Positions 10,601 to 18,900 of a DNA stretch of 30,000 nucleotides are shown piece after piece. Source of the stretch: Botryococcus braunii (lineage: Eukaryota > Chlorophyta > Trebouxiophyceae); contig KV908344.1 in NCBI GenBank assembly GCA_002005505.1, positions 17,501 through 47,500 of the forward strand, in the 5' to 3' direction. The notes under the pieces are model-generated. The model made no database searches and had not been told where the DNA came from. It saw only the letters and a program-made list of their open reading frames with translations. Position 1 is the stretch's first letter. Each line of letters starts with the position of its first letter. The translations under genes and the position numbers were made by a program.

Positions 10601-12120
10601 GGGGGCGTTGGGCAAATCGAAGAAATTCAGAGGGAAAACCCTGAAACCCAACACTCCTCCCTGTGTGCAAGGCACTAAGAGCATCCTCCATTTCCTGTAA
10701 GGTGAAGGGTTGGTTAAGCGATACGTCGGGTACGAGGGTTGTCGGATATGCCACTTCCGACAAGGGCATAAGGGGTTCGTCCGGGGTGTCAATATCCCCC
10801 CGAGTGAACTCAGACATGAATGTGTTCCAAACCTCATGGTCATGTAAGGGCAAGGGCAAAGAAGGGGGATGGCCACGGAAGGTCCGCCAAAACTGACGAG
10901 GGCAAGTATGAAAGAGAGCAACACACTCTTCTAACTGGGACATGAGCCACGCCCTTTTACGGGATCGCACATAAGAGTGGTAGTGCCGCTCGAGTCCACG
11001 TACCAAGGGGGCAGAAAACCCGTGGAGGCGACCAGCCCGCCGCCAGTCCCGCTTGAGTCTAACACATTCCTGGTCATAAAACGGCTGATGGGGGCGAGTC
11101 CTAGCCTGAGAACCTAACCGAACAGTATGCAGCCGCATGTCTGCAGCGTGAGCAGCATCGCCTAAAACCCCGGATAAGGTATGTAGCGCTTGCTCCACAT
11201 GCCCGGCCAACGCTAAGTCAGCACAACGACCCAAGGCGGGAGCAGCAAGCTCCAAGTGACGCACATAATCTACACGACAACCCCCTTTTCCAATGGACTT
11301 GTCGCAGGGGCAACCCAAAATGCGAACTGTCAGAAACAGCAGCACAACGCATGGGTAAGGCAAAGGAGGTGGTGATACTATAATGGTGAGAACCCTTCAA
11401 CTCAGTGGCGACCGTAACAGACTGGATACAGGCATGGAGAGACGAGGAAACCAAAATATGGTCTGGCCTAGTCGCAGAGGTACGGGCGGTGGGCCTATAG
11501 GTGGGAGGAGCATGCAAGTCACCTGAGACACAGCCTGTACAAATAACTAACGCAGTCTGATCAGCCAATTTGACAAGTTGGCGGCCACTAGTATCTTGAC
11601 CACAGAAGCGGCCTAAATCGGCCGAAGAAGATGTGGAAACAGATGCAATGTGTCCATTGAAGTCACCCCCCACAAAGACACAACCGTCCAGGGATGACAA
11701 AACCCCATAGAGCTCATTGTAACGAGCGGCGAGAGGGACAGGCTGAAGTAACGGAGACCCAGAGGGGGGGATATAGACATTGCCCAAGTAGACGGGGGGA
11801 TGGGTGCCATGCATGAACCGTAAAGATACCCAGAGTGAGGAGGACGTGTGTGCCCACAGCTGAGCACTATATAATGAACTAACCTCAACTGCAATAAGCA
11901 AACCATAGCCTTTCTTTTCATGAGAAACCTCAGGTGGAGAACAAAAAAGCTGATAGCCCCTGAAAAGGTTGGGGTCAATGTATTTCTGTTGTGTCTCTTG
12001 CAACAGTACTACATCGAACGCAGGAAAGAAACGATCATAGTCATGGAGCTCATATTTAGACTCGGATAATCCACGGACATTCCAAGTAAGAATAGAGAGA
12101 GGGATTTGGCCAACAGATCC
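7607..12120 (-). pseudogene. L1-like ORF2 (APE endonuclease-RT), frameshifted, RT core duplicated
   Basis: Directly after the ORF1 stop the frame reads ILTWNVRGLSESK...VVLLQETQ, the start of an APE-type endonuclease, then GNVYIPPSGS, VFVGGDFNGH and TRPDHILVS. The final catalytic region reads GSHHYSI, where SDH is usual. The frame breaks near 11281-11289 at an A4G5 run (minus strand), continues in another frame (RT finger region, ANYRPLAV...[18 protein letters not shown]) and breaks again around 10262-10313. The last frame carries motif [11 protein letters not shown] once, then motif B ([13 protein letters not shown]) and GYADDY twice (YADD at 9926-9937 and 8825-8836). The C-terminus has [18 protein letters not shown]. 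There is no AUG between the ORF1 stop and the endonuclease core. The two breaks make this copy unlikely to be functional. Confidence 0.85.
7889..10090. repeat. Exact in-frame 1,101-bp tandem duplication inside the RT
   Basis: Bases 7889-8989 repeat at 8990-10090 with no difference that I found by eye. The unit is 367 codons, so the frame stays open and the protein carries RT motifs B and C and most of the C-terminal region twice, with motif A once. There is at most about 1 bp of homology at the junction. It is either a very recent duplication or an assembly artefact. Confidence 0.92.
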
Positions 12121-12123
12121 CTA
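12121..12123 (-). promoter_or_regulatory. Single in-frame UAG between ORF1 and ORF2 of element B
   Basis: The codons read GCT TAG GGA, with 39 sense codons before the TTG at 12003 and no ATG or second stop. ORF2 thus has no evident start of its own. UAG readthrough giving an ORF1-ORF2 fusion is the simplest explanation. Reinitiation at a non-AUG codon, or a nonsense mutation in a formerly single ORF, are the alternatives. Confidence 0.55.
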
Positions 12124-13053
12124 AGCACACATAGGAGATGGACCCGCAGCCCCAGAGGAGGTAGAGGGGGTCAGGCCCGCAGCTGGGGAGGAGGTGGGAG
12201 CAGGAGCGGCAGTAGGAGCAGCATGAGCAGGAGCAGCAGGAGCACCCACTGGCACCTTGAGAGGAGCTCCCCCCGCCTTCACTTTGAGCAATTGGTCTCC
12301 TCGCCAAAAAGTGATCCAGCCCTCCCCCCGCAGTGTGTGGACTTCGGGTTGGCGACGCATACGCGCGGCCTTCTGTTGTGGGGTAAGGTCATCATCCATG
12401 GAGACGCTGAACTGGCGACGGAGGTCCTTGGCTTTTTTATAAGCCGCGTGCTTTGCTGCAACGGAAGTAAATTTTATGAGCACAGGGCGAGGGCGTGGAG
12501 CAGTGGGGGAATGCTTCCCGAGACGAATAGTTTCGTAGATCGAAGGAGCGCCAAGTAGGGTCTTAACTTCAGCAAGATGCTTCTCCCCCAAACTCTCCGC
12601 AACCCCGAAAAGGATTGCATGTGGAGAGCGGAATTTTCTCTCCAGAGTTTCAATGGAGAGGAGGCAGTGATTCACGTTGTTGTCGATGGCCTCATAGGTG
12701 GCCCTCACTGTCTCATCAACAGTACCCACGCGAGTCGCGACCTTGCTGTCAACCTTTGCATCAAGAATGGAATCAATATTGGAGCCCAAAAATGTGAACT
12801 GCTCCTCGATAGTGCCTACCCTGCTGGCCAAGTGTCCGATCTCGGTTTTGAGCGGCTCCACTGCAGCCGCAACGGTCACCTCAATGGTGGCCTTCAAAGT
12901 ATCCACAACTTTCTCGCTCATTTGCGCAACAAGAGATGGCAAAAACTTCTGCAAGGCAGTGAGGACGGTGGTCTCAAGAGGATCATCGGGAGTCGGACTT
13001 TCGGAACGTGGGCGTTTCTCGCCAGAATTAATGAAAGTAGACAAGATATTCAT
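12121..13053 (-). CDS. L1-like ORF1 (RNA-binding protein)
   Basis: A 310-aa protein that would coat element RNA and form the ribonucleoprotein used for retrotransposition. I placed the start at the Met of MNILSTFINSGEKRPRSES; the frame is open for 54 codons further upstream, but most of those lie in the copia LTR (the same peptide is encoded in the 3' LTR). An amphipathic region with heptad-like spacing (LKTEIGHLASRVGTIEEQ...) suggests a coiled coil. It is followed by an RRM-like segment (HAILFGVAES...RPRPVLIKFTSVAAKHAAYKK) and DDDLTPQQKAARMRR, as in L1 ORF1 proteins. The tail is Ala/Pro-rich. It ends at a UAG directly followed, in the same frame, by the ORF2 endonuclease. It appears intact. 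Confidence 0.8.
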   Translation of the reverse strand: MNILSTFINSGEKRPRSESPTPDDPLETTVLTALQKFLPSLVAQMSEKVVDTLKATIEVTVAAAVEPLKTEIGHLASRVGTIEEQFTFLGSNIDSILDAKVDSKVATRVGTVDETVRATYEAIDNNVNHCLLSIETLERKFRSPHAILFGVAESLGEKHLAEVKTLLGAPSIYETIRLGKHSPTAPRPRPVLIKFTSVAAKHAAYKKAKDLRRQFSVSMDDDLTPQQKAARMRRQPEVHTLRGEGWITFWRGDQLLKVKAGGAPLKVPVGAPAAPAHAAPTAAPAPTSSPAAGLTPSTSSGAAGPSPMCA

Positions 13054-13099
13054 GGCCTTGTCAAAGACTCGTAGGTCGGGAGACTTGAGGTAGAAAGAT

Positions 13100-13105
13100 C
13101 GAAGA
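13100..13105. repeat. Duplicate CGAAGA flanking the non-LTR composite
   Basis: CGAAGA is present once in the 3' LTR (26221-26226) but on both sides of the insert in the 5' LTR (3323-3328 and here). It is therefore a 6-bp target-site duplication of the composite or of its first member. The purine-rich left side makes its exact length uncertain by a base or two. Confidence 0.75.
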
Positions 13106-13662
13106 CTATCATAACGCAAGTTACAGACACGTTTGTAGAAAGGAGGCATATGGGGCAAGCACGGATAGGGAAGGCACTTGGTTGGAACTATAGTGGCACT
13201 CCGGGTGTCTATCAATCAGTTGCTAACCAGTCCTTGACTTGTATATGTCCGTGCCTACTTAACAACGCACAAGTAGGAGGACATCGTCTAACACCCTCCG
13301 TGCCGCCACCATGCAGGTGACTTAATCCTTAGTGTATTCCTGGATTTAGCACTCAGATGAACATTGTTAGAACATGTTAGACATATGGAGTTGAGTTTAG
13401 CTCATCGGACAAAGTAACGAGCACAACCTGAGTGAGAGCAGGTTAGGTGTGTTTGAACTGCGTCACCTCATTAGGAGAGATGAGAGATATTGTAATACTT
13501 GGTTGGAACTATAGTGGCACTCCGGGTGTCTATCAATCAGTTGCTAACCAGTCCTTGACTTGTATATGTCCGTGCCTACTTAACAACGCACAAGTAGGAG
13601 GACATCGTCTAACACCCTCCGTGCCGCCACCATGCAGGATACGCCAAGCCCAGAATATTTCA
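13106..13662 (+). repeat. 5' LTR of outer copia, right fragment
   Basis: These 557 bp align without gaps to 26227-26783, with one difference seen (13352). With 3195-3328 they make 691 bp, exactly the 3' LTR length. It ends AGAATATTTCA and is followed at once by the primer-binding site. It holds an internal 142-bp direct duplication. Confidence 0.95.
13176..13638. repeat. 142-bp direct duplication inside the outer LTR
   Basis: 13176-13317 recurs at 13497-13638 and likewise in the 3' LTR (26297-26438 and 26618-26759). Both copies run from ACTTGGTTGGAAC to GCCGCCACCATGCAGG and contain a TTGTATATG TATA-like stretch, so each LTR has two possible promoter or leader modules. The first copy is followed by a splice-donor-like CAG|GTGA. 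Confidence 0.85.
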
Positions 13663-13676
13663 GGTTATGGGCCCAC
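13663..13676 (+). promoter_or_regulatory. Primer-binding site of outer copia (initiator tRNA-Met anticodon arm)
   Basis: GGTTATGGGCCCAC follows the LTR with no spacer. It is complementary to GUGGGCCCAUAACC, the anticodon stem-loop of plant-type initiator tRNA-Met, not to a tRNA 3' end. This is the half-tRNA priming known from Drosophila copia. The inner copia element has the same 14 bases. Confidence 0.85.
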
Positions 13677-13730
13677 GGGCTCGGATGCTGAGAGTGGGTG
13701 GCGCCTTAATCGGAGCTCACTAGACTGTGA

Positions 13731-14231
13731 ATGGCGAAGAAGCGGACAAAGCAAACAGCCAGGAAGACCACCAACCTCAACGTCCCAGCGCGCTTGAGAT
13801 CAGGACCTCCGTCATACAACGAACTAATCAGAGAAGGAGGACAACGTGGAGACCTCAATCCTGACGAGAGAGCCTTTATCGTCAAAGACTACATTTTTCA
13901 CCTTCACGTTGGCTGTCCGCTAGCTCAACCCACCTGGTTCAGAGAGAGATTCCTAATTTATCATGCATACAAGTTTACTCCTTGGGAAATCTCATTTGTG
14001 AATCTAGAGCCAGGTTTTGTCACTCGGGCCAAGTTTCGAACATACTTCCGTACGACCGAGTGGATCAATCGTGAACAAGAATTAGCTGAAAGCACTGCAT
14101 ATCTGGCTGTTGAGTCTGCGTTGGCATCTTTGCCATCAGGGTTACTCAAGGACTTGGAGAATTCAAGGGACAAGTTGCGTTCAGAATCTGAGTGGGAGTC
14201 TGACTCTGATGTGGAGAGGGACATAGAGTAA
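13731..14231 (+). CDS. Extra ORF upstream of gag with a histone H3 tail-like N-terminus
   Basis: A 166-aa ORF between the primer-binding site and gag, where copia elements normally have only a leader. It starts MAKKRTKQTARKTT. Residues 5-12 (RTKQTARK) equal H3 residues 2-9, and Thr13 and Thr14 fall at H3 S10 and T11. Lys7 and Lys12 correspond to H3 K4 and K9. The rest is not histone-like: a middle part rich in aromatic and charged residues (FIVKDYIFHLHVG...WFRERFLIYHAYKFTPWEISF), a helical stretch (AESTAYLAVESALASLPSG) and an acidic Ser-rich end (SESEWESDSDVERD). I do not recognise the middle domain. No signal peptide or membrane segment is evident. It lies in the same frame as gag but is separated by two stops (14229-14231 and 14265-14267). 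A chromatin-directed role is inferred from the mimicry alone. Confidence 0.7.
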   Translation: MAKKRTKQTARKTTNLNVPARLRSGPPSYNELIREGGQRGDLNPDERAFIVKDYIFHLHVGCPLAQPTWFRERFLIYHAYKFTPWEISFVNLEPGFVTRAKFRTYFRTTEWINREQELAESTAYLAVESALASLPSGLLKDLENSRDKLRSESEWESDSDVERDIE

Positions 14232-14282
14232 GATCTTGCTGCTACCTTGCGAGTACTGGAGTTATAAGACAACTGGGGAATT

Positions 14283-15587
14283 ATGACTTCCAAGAAGAAA
14301 GGATCATCAGCTAGTGGAGCATCAACGTCAAGCAGTGAACCAGCCTCATCCACGCCCATCAGAGAACCATGTACTCCCAGCACCTCAAGAGGCAGCGGAG
14401 ATGAGCTGCCCAAGATTATCCCAACAAATGTCAAGGTACACATAAAACTGAAGGAACGGGGGACAAATATCATTGTTTGGAAGAATGCATTTTTGGCAGC
14501 AAATGAGTCAAAAGGGTCTCTGCCTGCCATCCTGGAGGCTATGCCTGGTACAGCACATGATGCAGCCGCAATGTTGCTGATTTATGAGTCAGTCCCAGAG
14601 GAATGGCTGGGACCTCTGTCTAATCTGCCCTCTGCCTATGATGCATATGAGTTCATCTGCAGAAAGTTTATTGGTGGATATAATATCCAGGCCAATGCAG
14701 ACTGGCTCCAAGAAATGAACCAGGGAATGAGACATGACGAGACGATTTCGCAGTATGTCAACAGAATGATCAACCTGAAGGCATGCCTTGACAGGAACAA
14801 CCATGCTCTACTGGATGCACACGTTGCAACCCAGATTGTGCAGGGCTTGCCTGATGCAGCTAAAGAGCCAGGAATGATCACAACTGCTGCAGCACAACCC
14901 CTGGAGAAGCTGGCTGGACTTCTGCGCAACACAGCAGCTGCAGTGGGTTTTGATGAATATGCTCCTCGCCAACCAAGGGTTTTGGCTCTTGGACAAGGCT
15001 CCAGTGGAACCAACGCCCCACCAGCTGCCAGTGCAGCCCATCAGCAGGCCCAACCAACTGTCTCTGAGGCCAAGTCCGAGACAAAGGGCATCTGCAACTA
15101 CTGCAATAAGAAGGGGCATTACTGGAGGGACTGTCGAAAGAGGAAGCGGGACGAGGAGACCCAACGGAACGTAGTGGCAGCGGTCCAACAACTGCAGGGA
15201 ATGTGGCCACAGGGACCTCCACCTATGGGTGGCCCACACCCTCCTGCAGCCCAGCTGGCGCACCCTGGACTGGATGCCTTTCCAGCATGGTTTCAACCCC
15301 CAGCTCCCCCACCTCCACCACCTGGAGGTATGCCATACATAATTTCCCTCAACATCCTGAAGACTCCTGTCAGAAATTCGTCTCTGCAATCCTGGCTGGT
15401 GGACAGTGGAGCATCTGTACATCTGGTGAATGATGTGACCCTGCTACATAATCCAACTGTGCATGCCAAACCCATCCCATTACATCTGGCCACTTCAGAT
15501 GCCACTGGAGGAATTGTAGCATCTGGCTCTGTCTGCATCCTCAGTCGAGTGGGAGTTCCCCTGTGGATACATCATGTTCAGTGTGTT
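14283..15587 (+). pseudogene. Outer copia gag-pol, 5' part (Gag and protease)
   Basis: These are the first 435 codons of the outer polyprotein. Gag would package RNA in virus-like particles and the protease would cleave the polyprotein. After a Ser/Thr-rich start, a copia-type Gag domain (VHIKLKERGTNIIVWKNAFL onward) leads to a zinc knuckle C-x2-C-x4-H-x4-C at residues 271-284 (CNYCNKKGHYWRDC), a Pro-rich spacer, and the aspartic protease motif VDSGASVHLVND with Asp374. The antisense copia element inserts exactly after codon 435, shortly after the protease motif. The apparent frame beyond that (to 15797) is LTR sequence, not element protein. The frame resumes at 21977 once the insert and one duplication copy are discounted. 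Gag and much of the protease could still be made. Confidence 0.9.
15583..15587. repeat. Target-site duplication (left) of inner copia element
   Basis: GTGTT precedes the inner LTR and is repeated directly after it at 21972-21976. Discounting one copy leaves the outer polyprotein in frame across the insertion point, which confirms both ends. Confidence 0.93.
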
Positions 15588-15957
15588 TGTAAAAGGTTAT
15601 GGGCAGTGGCGTATCCTGTAAGCAAGCAGACAGGTCGTAAGTTCGTGCCTCTCCAACTACAGTCCTTGACGACTGTCTGCTCTTTTAGACACATGCAACT
15701 GCATGAACAAGACTGGCATCCTTATGTGCCCAGTATCTTTCCAAACCAGTTGCTCGACTATGCGGTGATCGCAGCTTTAATAGTCCTTTCACGCTAACGC
15801 GTAATCTAAATCAGATTGTACCTTATGTTCGAAATAGACCTCATCCGAACGTGTCTTGAGGTACCTTATGTGGATAGTGGACCCGTATCCTAATAATGTA
15901 CATTTGAAGATCACCTAAATCACAAGGCATTCTATAATGTATGTTCACAACTCAACA
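15588..15957 (-). repeat. 3' LTR of inner copia
   Basis: 370 bp, the left copy on the plus strand. It differs from the right copy at three single bases (A/G, C/A, T/G from left to right). It carries two direct copies of GTACCTTATG (15818-15827, 15861-15870). Its minus-strand end is CCCATAACCTTTTACA, whose first nine bases are complementary to the primer-binding site. Confidence 0.95.
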
Positions 15958-15970
15958 CTTCCCCTTGCCT
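15958..15970 (-). promoter_or_regulatory. Polypurine tract of inner copia
   Basis: The minus strand reads AGGCAAGGGGAAG directly before the 3' LTR, 7 bp after the polyprotein stop. It primes plus-strand DNA synthesis. The same 13 bases precede the 3' LTR of the outer element (26080-26092). Confidence 0.85.
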
Positions 15971-15977
15971 GCATGCT

Positions 15978-18900
15978 TTATGTGTATCTTCTCAAACCTA
16001 GTGAATCACGATGACCAACAAACACGGGCTTAGCAAGTGGCTTGGTCATAATGTCAGCCACATTTCGAGCAGATTCTACATAGAGGATATCTACCTGCCC
16101 AAGTGCCATAGCTTCCCTAGCATAGTGGAAGCTTACTGCAACATGCTTTGTGAATTTGGAATAAAGGGGGTTCCGTAAATTGGAAATGCATCCTTGGTTG
16201 TCACAGAAAATTTTGACTCTCCAAGGTGCAGGTCCAATCTCTTCCAAGAAGCCCCTAAGCCAGTTGGCTTCCTTCACAATATGGCCGGCTGCCATAAACT
16301 CGGCTTGCACAGTTGAGGTAGCAACTGAGCTCTGCTTCTTGCTTCCCCAAACCACAGCACTACCATAGACTGATAGAACATAGCCAGTGGTGGAATACCT
16401 GTGGTCCAGGTCCCCAGCATAGTCGGCATCAACATAGCCTTCTAGCTCAGGCCCCTTTCCACCCAGAGTAAGAGCTAATTCTCTCGTATCTCTCAAGTAC
16501 TTCAGCACTCGAATGGCCTCATTCCAGTGTGAGGTAGTGGGTGTCATTCTATACCTTGACAACACTCCAACCGCCTGAGAAATGTCAGGCCGGGTCGTAT
16601 TGGCAATATATAGCAACGATCCAATCAACTCACAGTACCGATGACCAGGTGGCAGTGGGGTACCTGCCCCATGTGACAAACCATCTGAGGACTCGGGTCT
16701 GCTGCTAGCCACGAAGTCCTTGGACATGGGGGTATCAACCACACGCCCATCATCAGCAACCCCAAACTTTTCCACAAGAGCATCAATCTTGGGAGTGCAA
16801 CTCATGGAAATAGTGCTCTGAACTCTATTGCGTAGGACCTGACACCCCAGGAAATCATTCACCTCTCCCAAATCATGGATGGTGAAGTCCTTCTTCAACA
16901 ACTCTTTCCCCCACTCAATCTCTGCAACCAATCTGGCAACTATGAGAAGATCATCAACATAAACAAGAATAAAGGACAGGTTGCCATCAGGGGCCCTCCT
17001 GATGTATACACCCGCATCACTCTTGCACACACTATACCCCATCACGCTCAACTTGTCGGTCAAGGTCTTGTGCCAAGCCCGTGGGGCTTGTTTTAGACCG
17101 TATAGTGCCTTCCTGAGCTTGCACACAACCCTCGTGTTGCCATTCTCAAATCCTGGTGGTTGGGTCACATAGACCTCTTCCTCCAACTCTCCATTGAGAA
17201 AAGCCGTCTTGATATCCACTTGGTGGATCTCAAGATTCTGTGTGGCAGCCACTGCCAGCACAGCCCTCCTTGCCCCATAGCTGCTGGTGGGTGCAAATAC
17301 CTCCCCAACATCTATCCCAGGGATCTGTCTACACCCTTGGGCAACTAACCTCGCTTTAAAGCGAGTAACATTCCCATGTGCATCAATTTTAGTGGAGAAT
17401 ATCCAATGGACAGGAATAACTTTTTGTCCATGTGGTCTGTCCACATACTCTAGAACCTCATGGGTATCAAGGGAATCCATCTCTTCCCTCATTGCTTGTT
17501 GCCAAAAATCCCACTGAGGGGAGCATTGGGCTTCCCTCAGGTTAGATGGCACGTGAACCTTTCCCAGCTTGACATAAGGTACATTTTGTACCTTATGCTG
17601 AGACTCTGCAGTACTGTCAGCACTCCTGGGACTGTTGTCTTTTATATCCCTCTGATCCTGGTTGCCAGAATAAGGTACATTTTGTACCTTATGTTGAGAT
17701 CCTGCAGTACAGCCAGAACTGCCAGAGCCCTCCCCAACTCTCTCTCTTGAACTGTCAGACTCATGCGCTCCACCATTACAATCTCTCACCTTTCTCAATG
17801 CAGGTGGAAGCAGCAGCTCTCTCTCTCTCCTGGACTCACACCTAGGTACACTACTCTGACTTTCCTGAGCTGCGCCTACTGTGTCAGGCTGCACCCCATA
17901 AGCATGGCTGGTTCCCAGCTCAACTTGGCTACGTGCTTCCCCTGCTGCTGGCACTTCTAGCCCACTACTCTTCTCGCTAACATCTTCTCCAAGCATAGCC
18001 TCCCCTGTCTCAACCTGCCTTTGCAAATCAGGGAGACCTACCAAGGGTGGCTCACTCACAAGTACCTGGCCTGAGCCAGGGTCATGCATGGGGACCCCTA
18101 CTGAGTCCCTCCTAGCCTGGCGCTGTTCATAACGCTGATCCCTTGTGAGGGTGGTTCCTGGGGGAAGTCTATGTTGAGACTTCCCCTGGAGCCTGACCCC
18201 CTCCTGCATCTTCTGCAGTTTGTCCAACTGCGAGTGCGCTTCAGCACCCCCCCGAGCTAAATTTTGAAGATGGCCCAGCACTAACCATGACTGCTGTGAG
18301 GTCTCTGAAGTGGCAGGGGAACCATCCTGGCTGCTGGGGGCTCCAGCCACAGGTCCGACTGAGCTCCTCAGCCTGCTGTGATCCTCTGGAGAGCTGGCAG
18401 TGGTAGCAGGAGATCCAGTGGGCTTGCACTCCACCACTGGGTCATCCTCTGCTTCCCAAAAATTCACGGGAATGGCTGTTGGTGAGCTGGGGACATTGGA
18501 ATTGCCTCCCCTGCCCTGCGAGGACGCTCCTGAGAGCCATTGAGAGGATCCAGGTTGCACCTTAGACATACCCACTCTCTCCCCTCCTCTCAAATGCTCA
18601 AGGAATGTAACATCCCTGCTCTCTTTCCATACACCATTGCCTACGTACACTCTATAGGCCTTGGACTGTGGGCAATACCCAGTGAACATGCCTGGAATGG
18701 TCTTTGGTCCAAATACAGACCGCTGACCTGGGGGAATGTGAACATGTGCCACACAGCCCCATGTGCGCAAGGAAGCAACATCAGGCTTTACCCCATAGAA
18801 CATCTCAGTAGGGGTCAGAGGCCTGCCTGTGGTGGGGCCCACGTTGTACAGCAGGGTGGCAGACTCCAGTGCCTCCTTCCACAAGGAAGGGTCTGCTGCA

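Larger units (their letters stand above)
7425..13099 (-). mobile_element. Non-LTR retrotransposon B, L1-like
   Basis: Read on the minus strand, the element begins at the LTR junction (13099) with an about 46-nt leader, then ORF1 (13053-12121), an in-frame UAG, and ORF2 with APE-type endonuclease, RT and a C-terminal CCHC-type motif. Its 3' end meets element A's tail near 7425. A 6-bp CGAAGA flanks the whole composite (3323-3328, 13100-13105). The order in which the two elements arrived is not resolved. Two frameshifts and an RT duplication suggest a dead copy unless they are assembly errors. Confidence 0.85.

Noticed and set aside
13054..13215. 54 extra N-terminal codons for element B ORF1
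   Set aside because: Most of this lies in the outer copia LTR, since the same peptide is encoded at 26100-26336 in the 3' LTR. The element begins near 13099 and the first Met inside it is at 13053.
13731..14231. Captured complete histone H3 gene
   Set aside because: Only the first tail residues match. The histone fold is absent and codon choice shows no clear match to an H3 gene, so mimicry or a small capture is more likely.
15588..15797. C-terminal 70 codons of the apparent gag ORF
   Set aside because: They are translated LTR of the inner element. The same peptide is encoded at 21601-21811 beside no gag.
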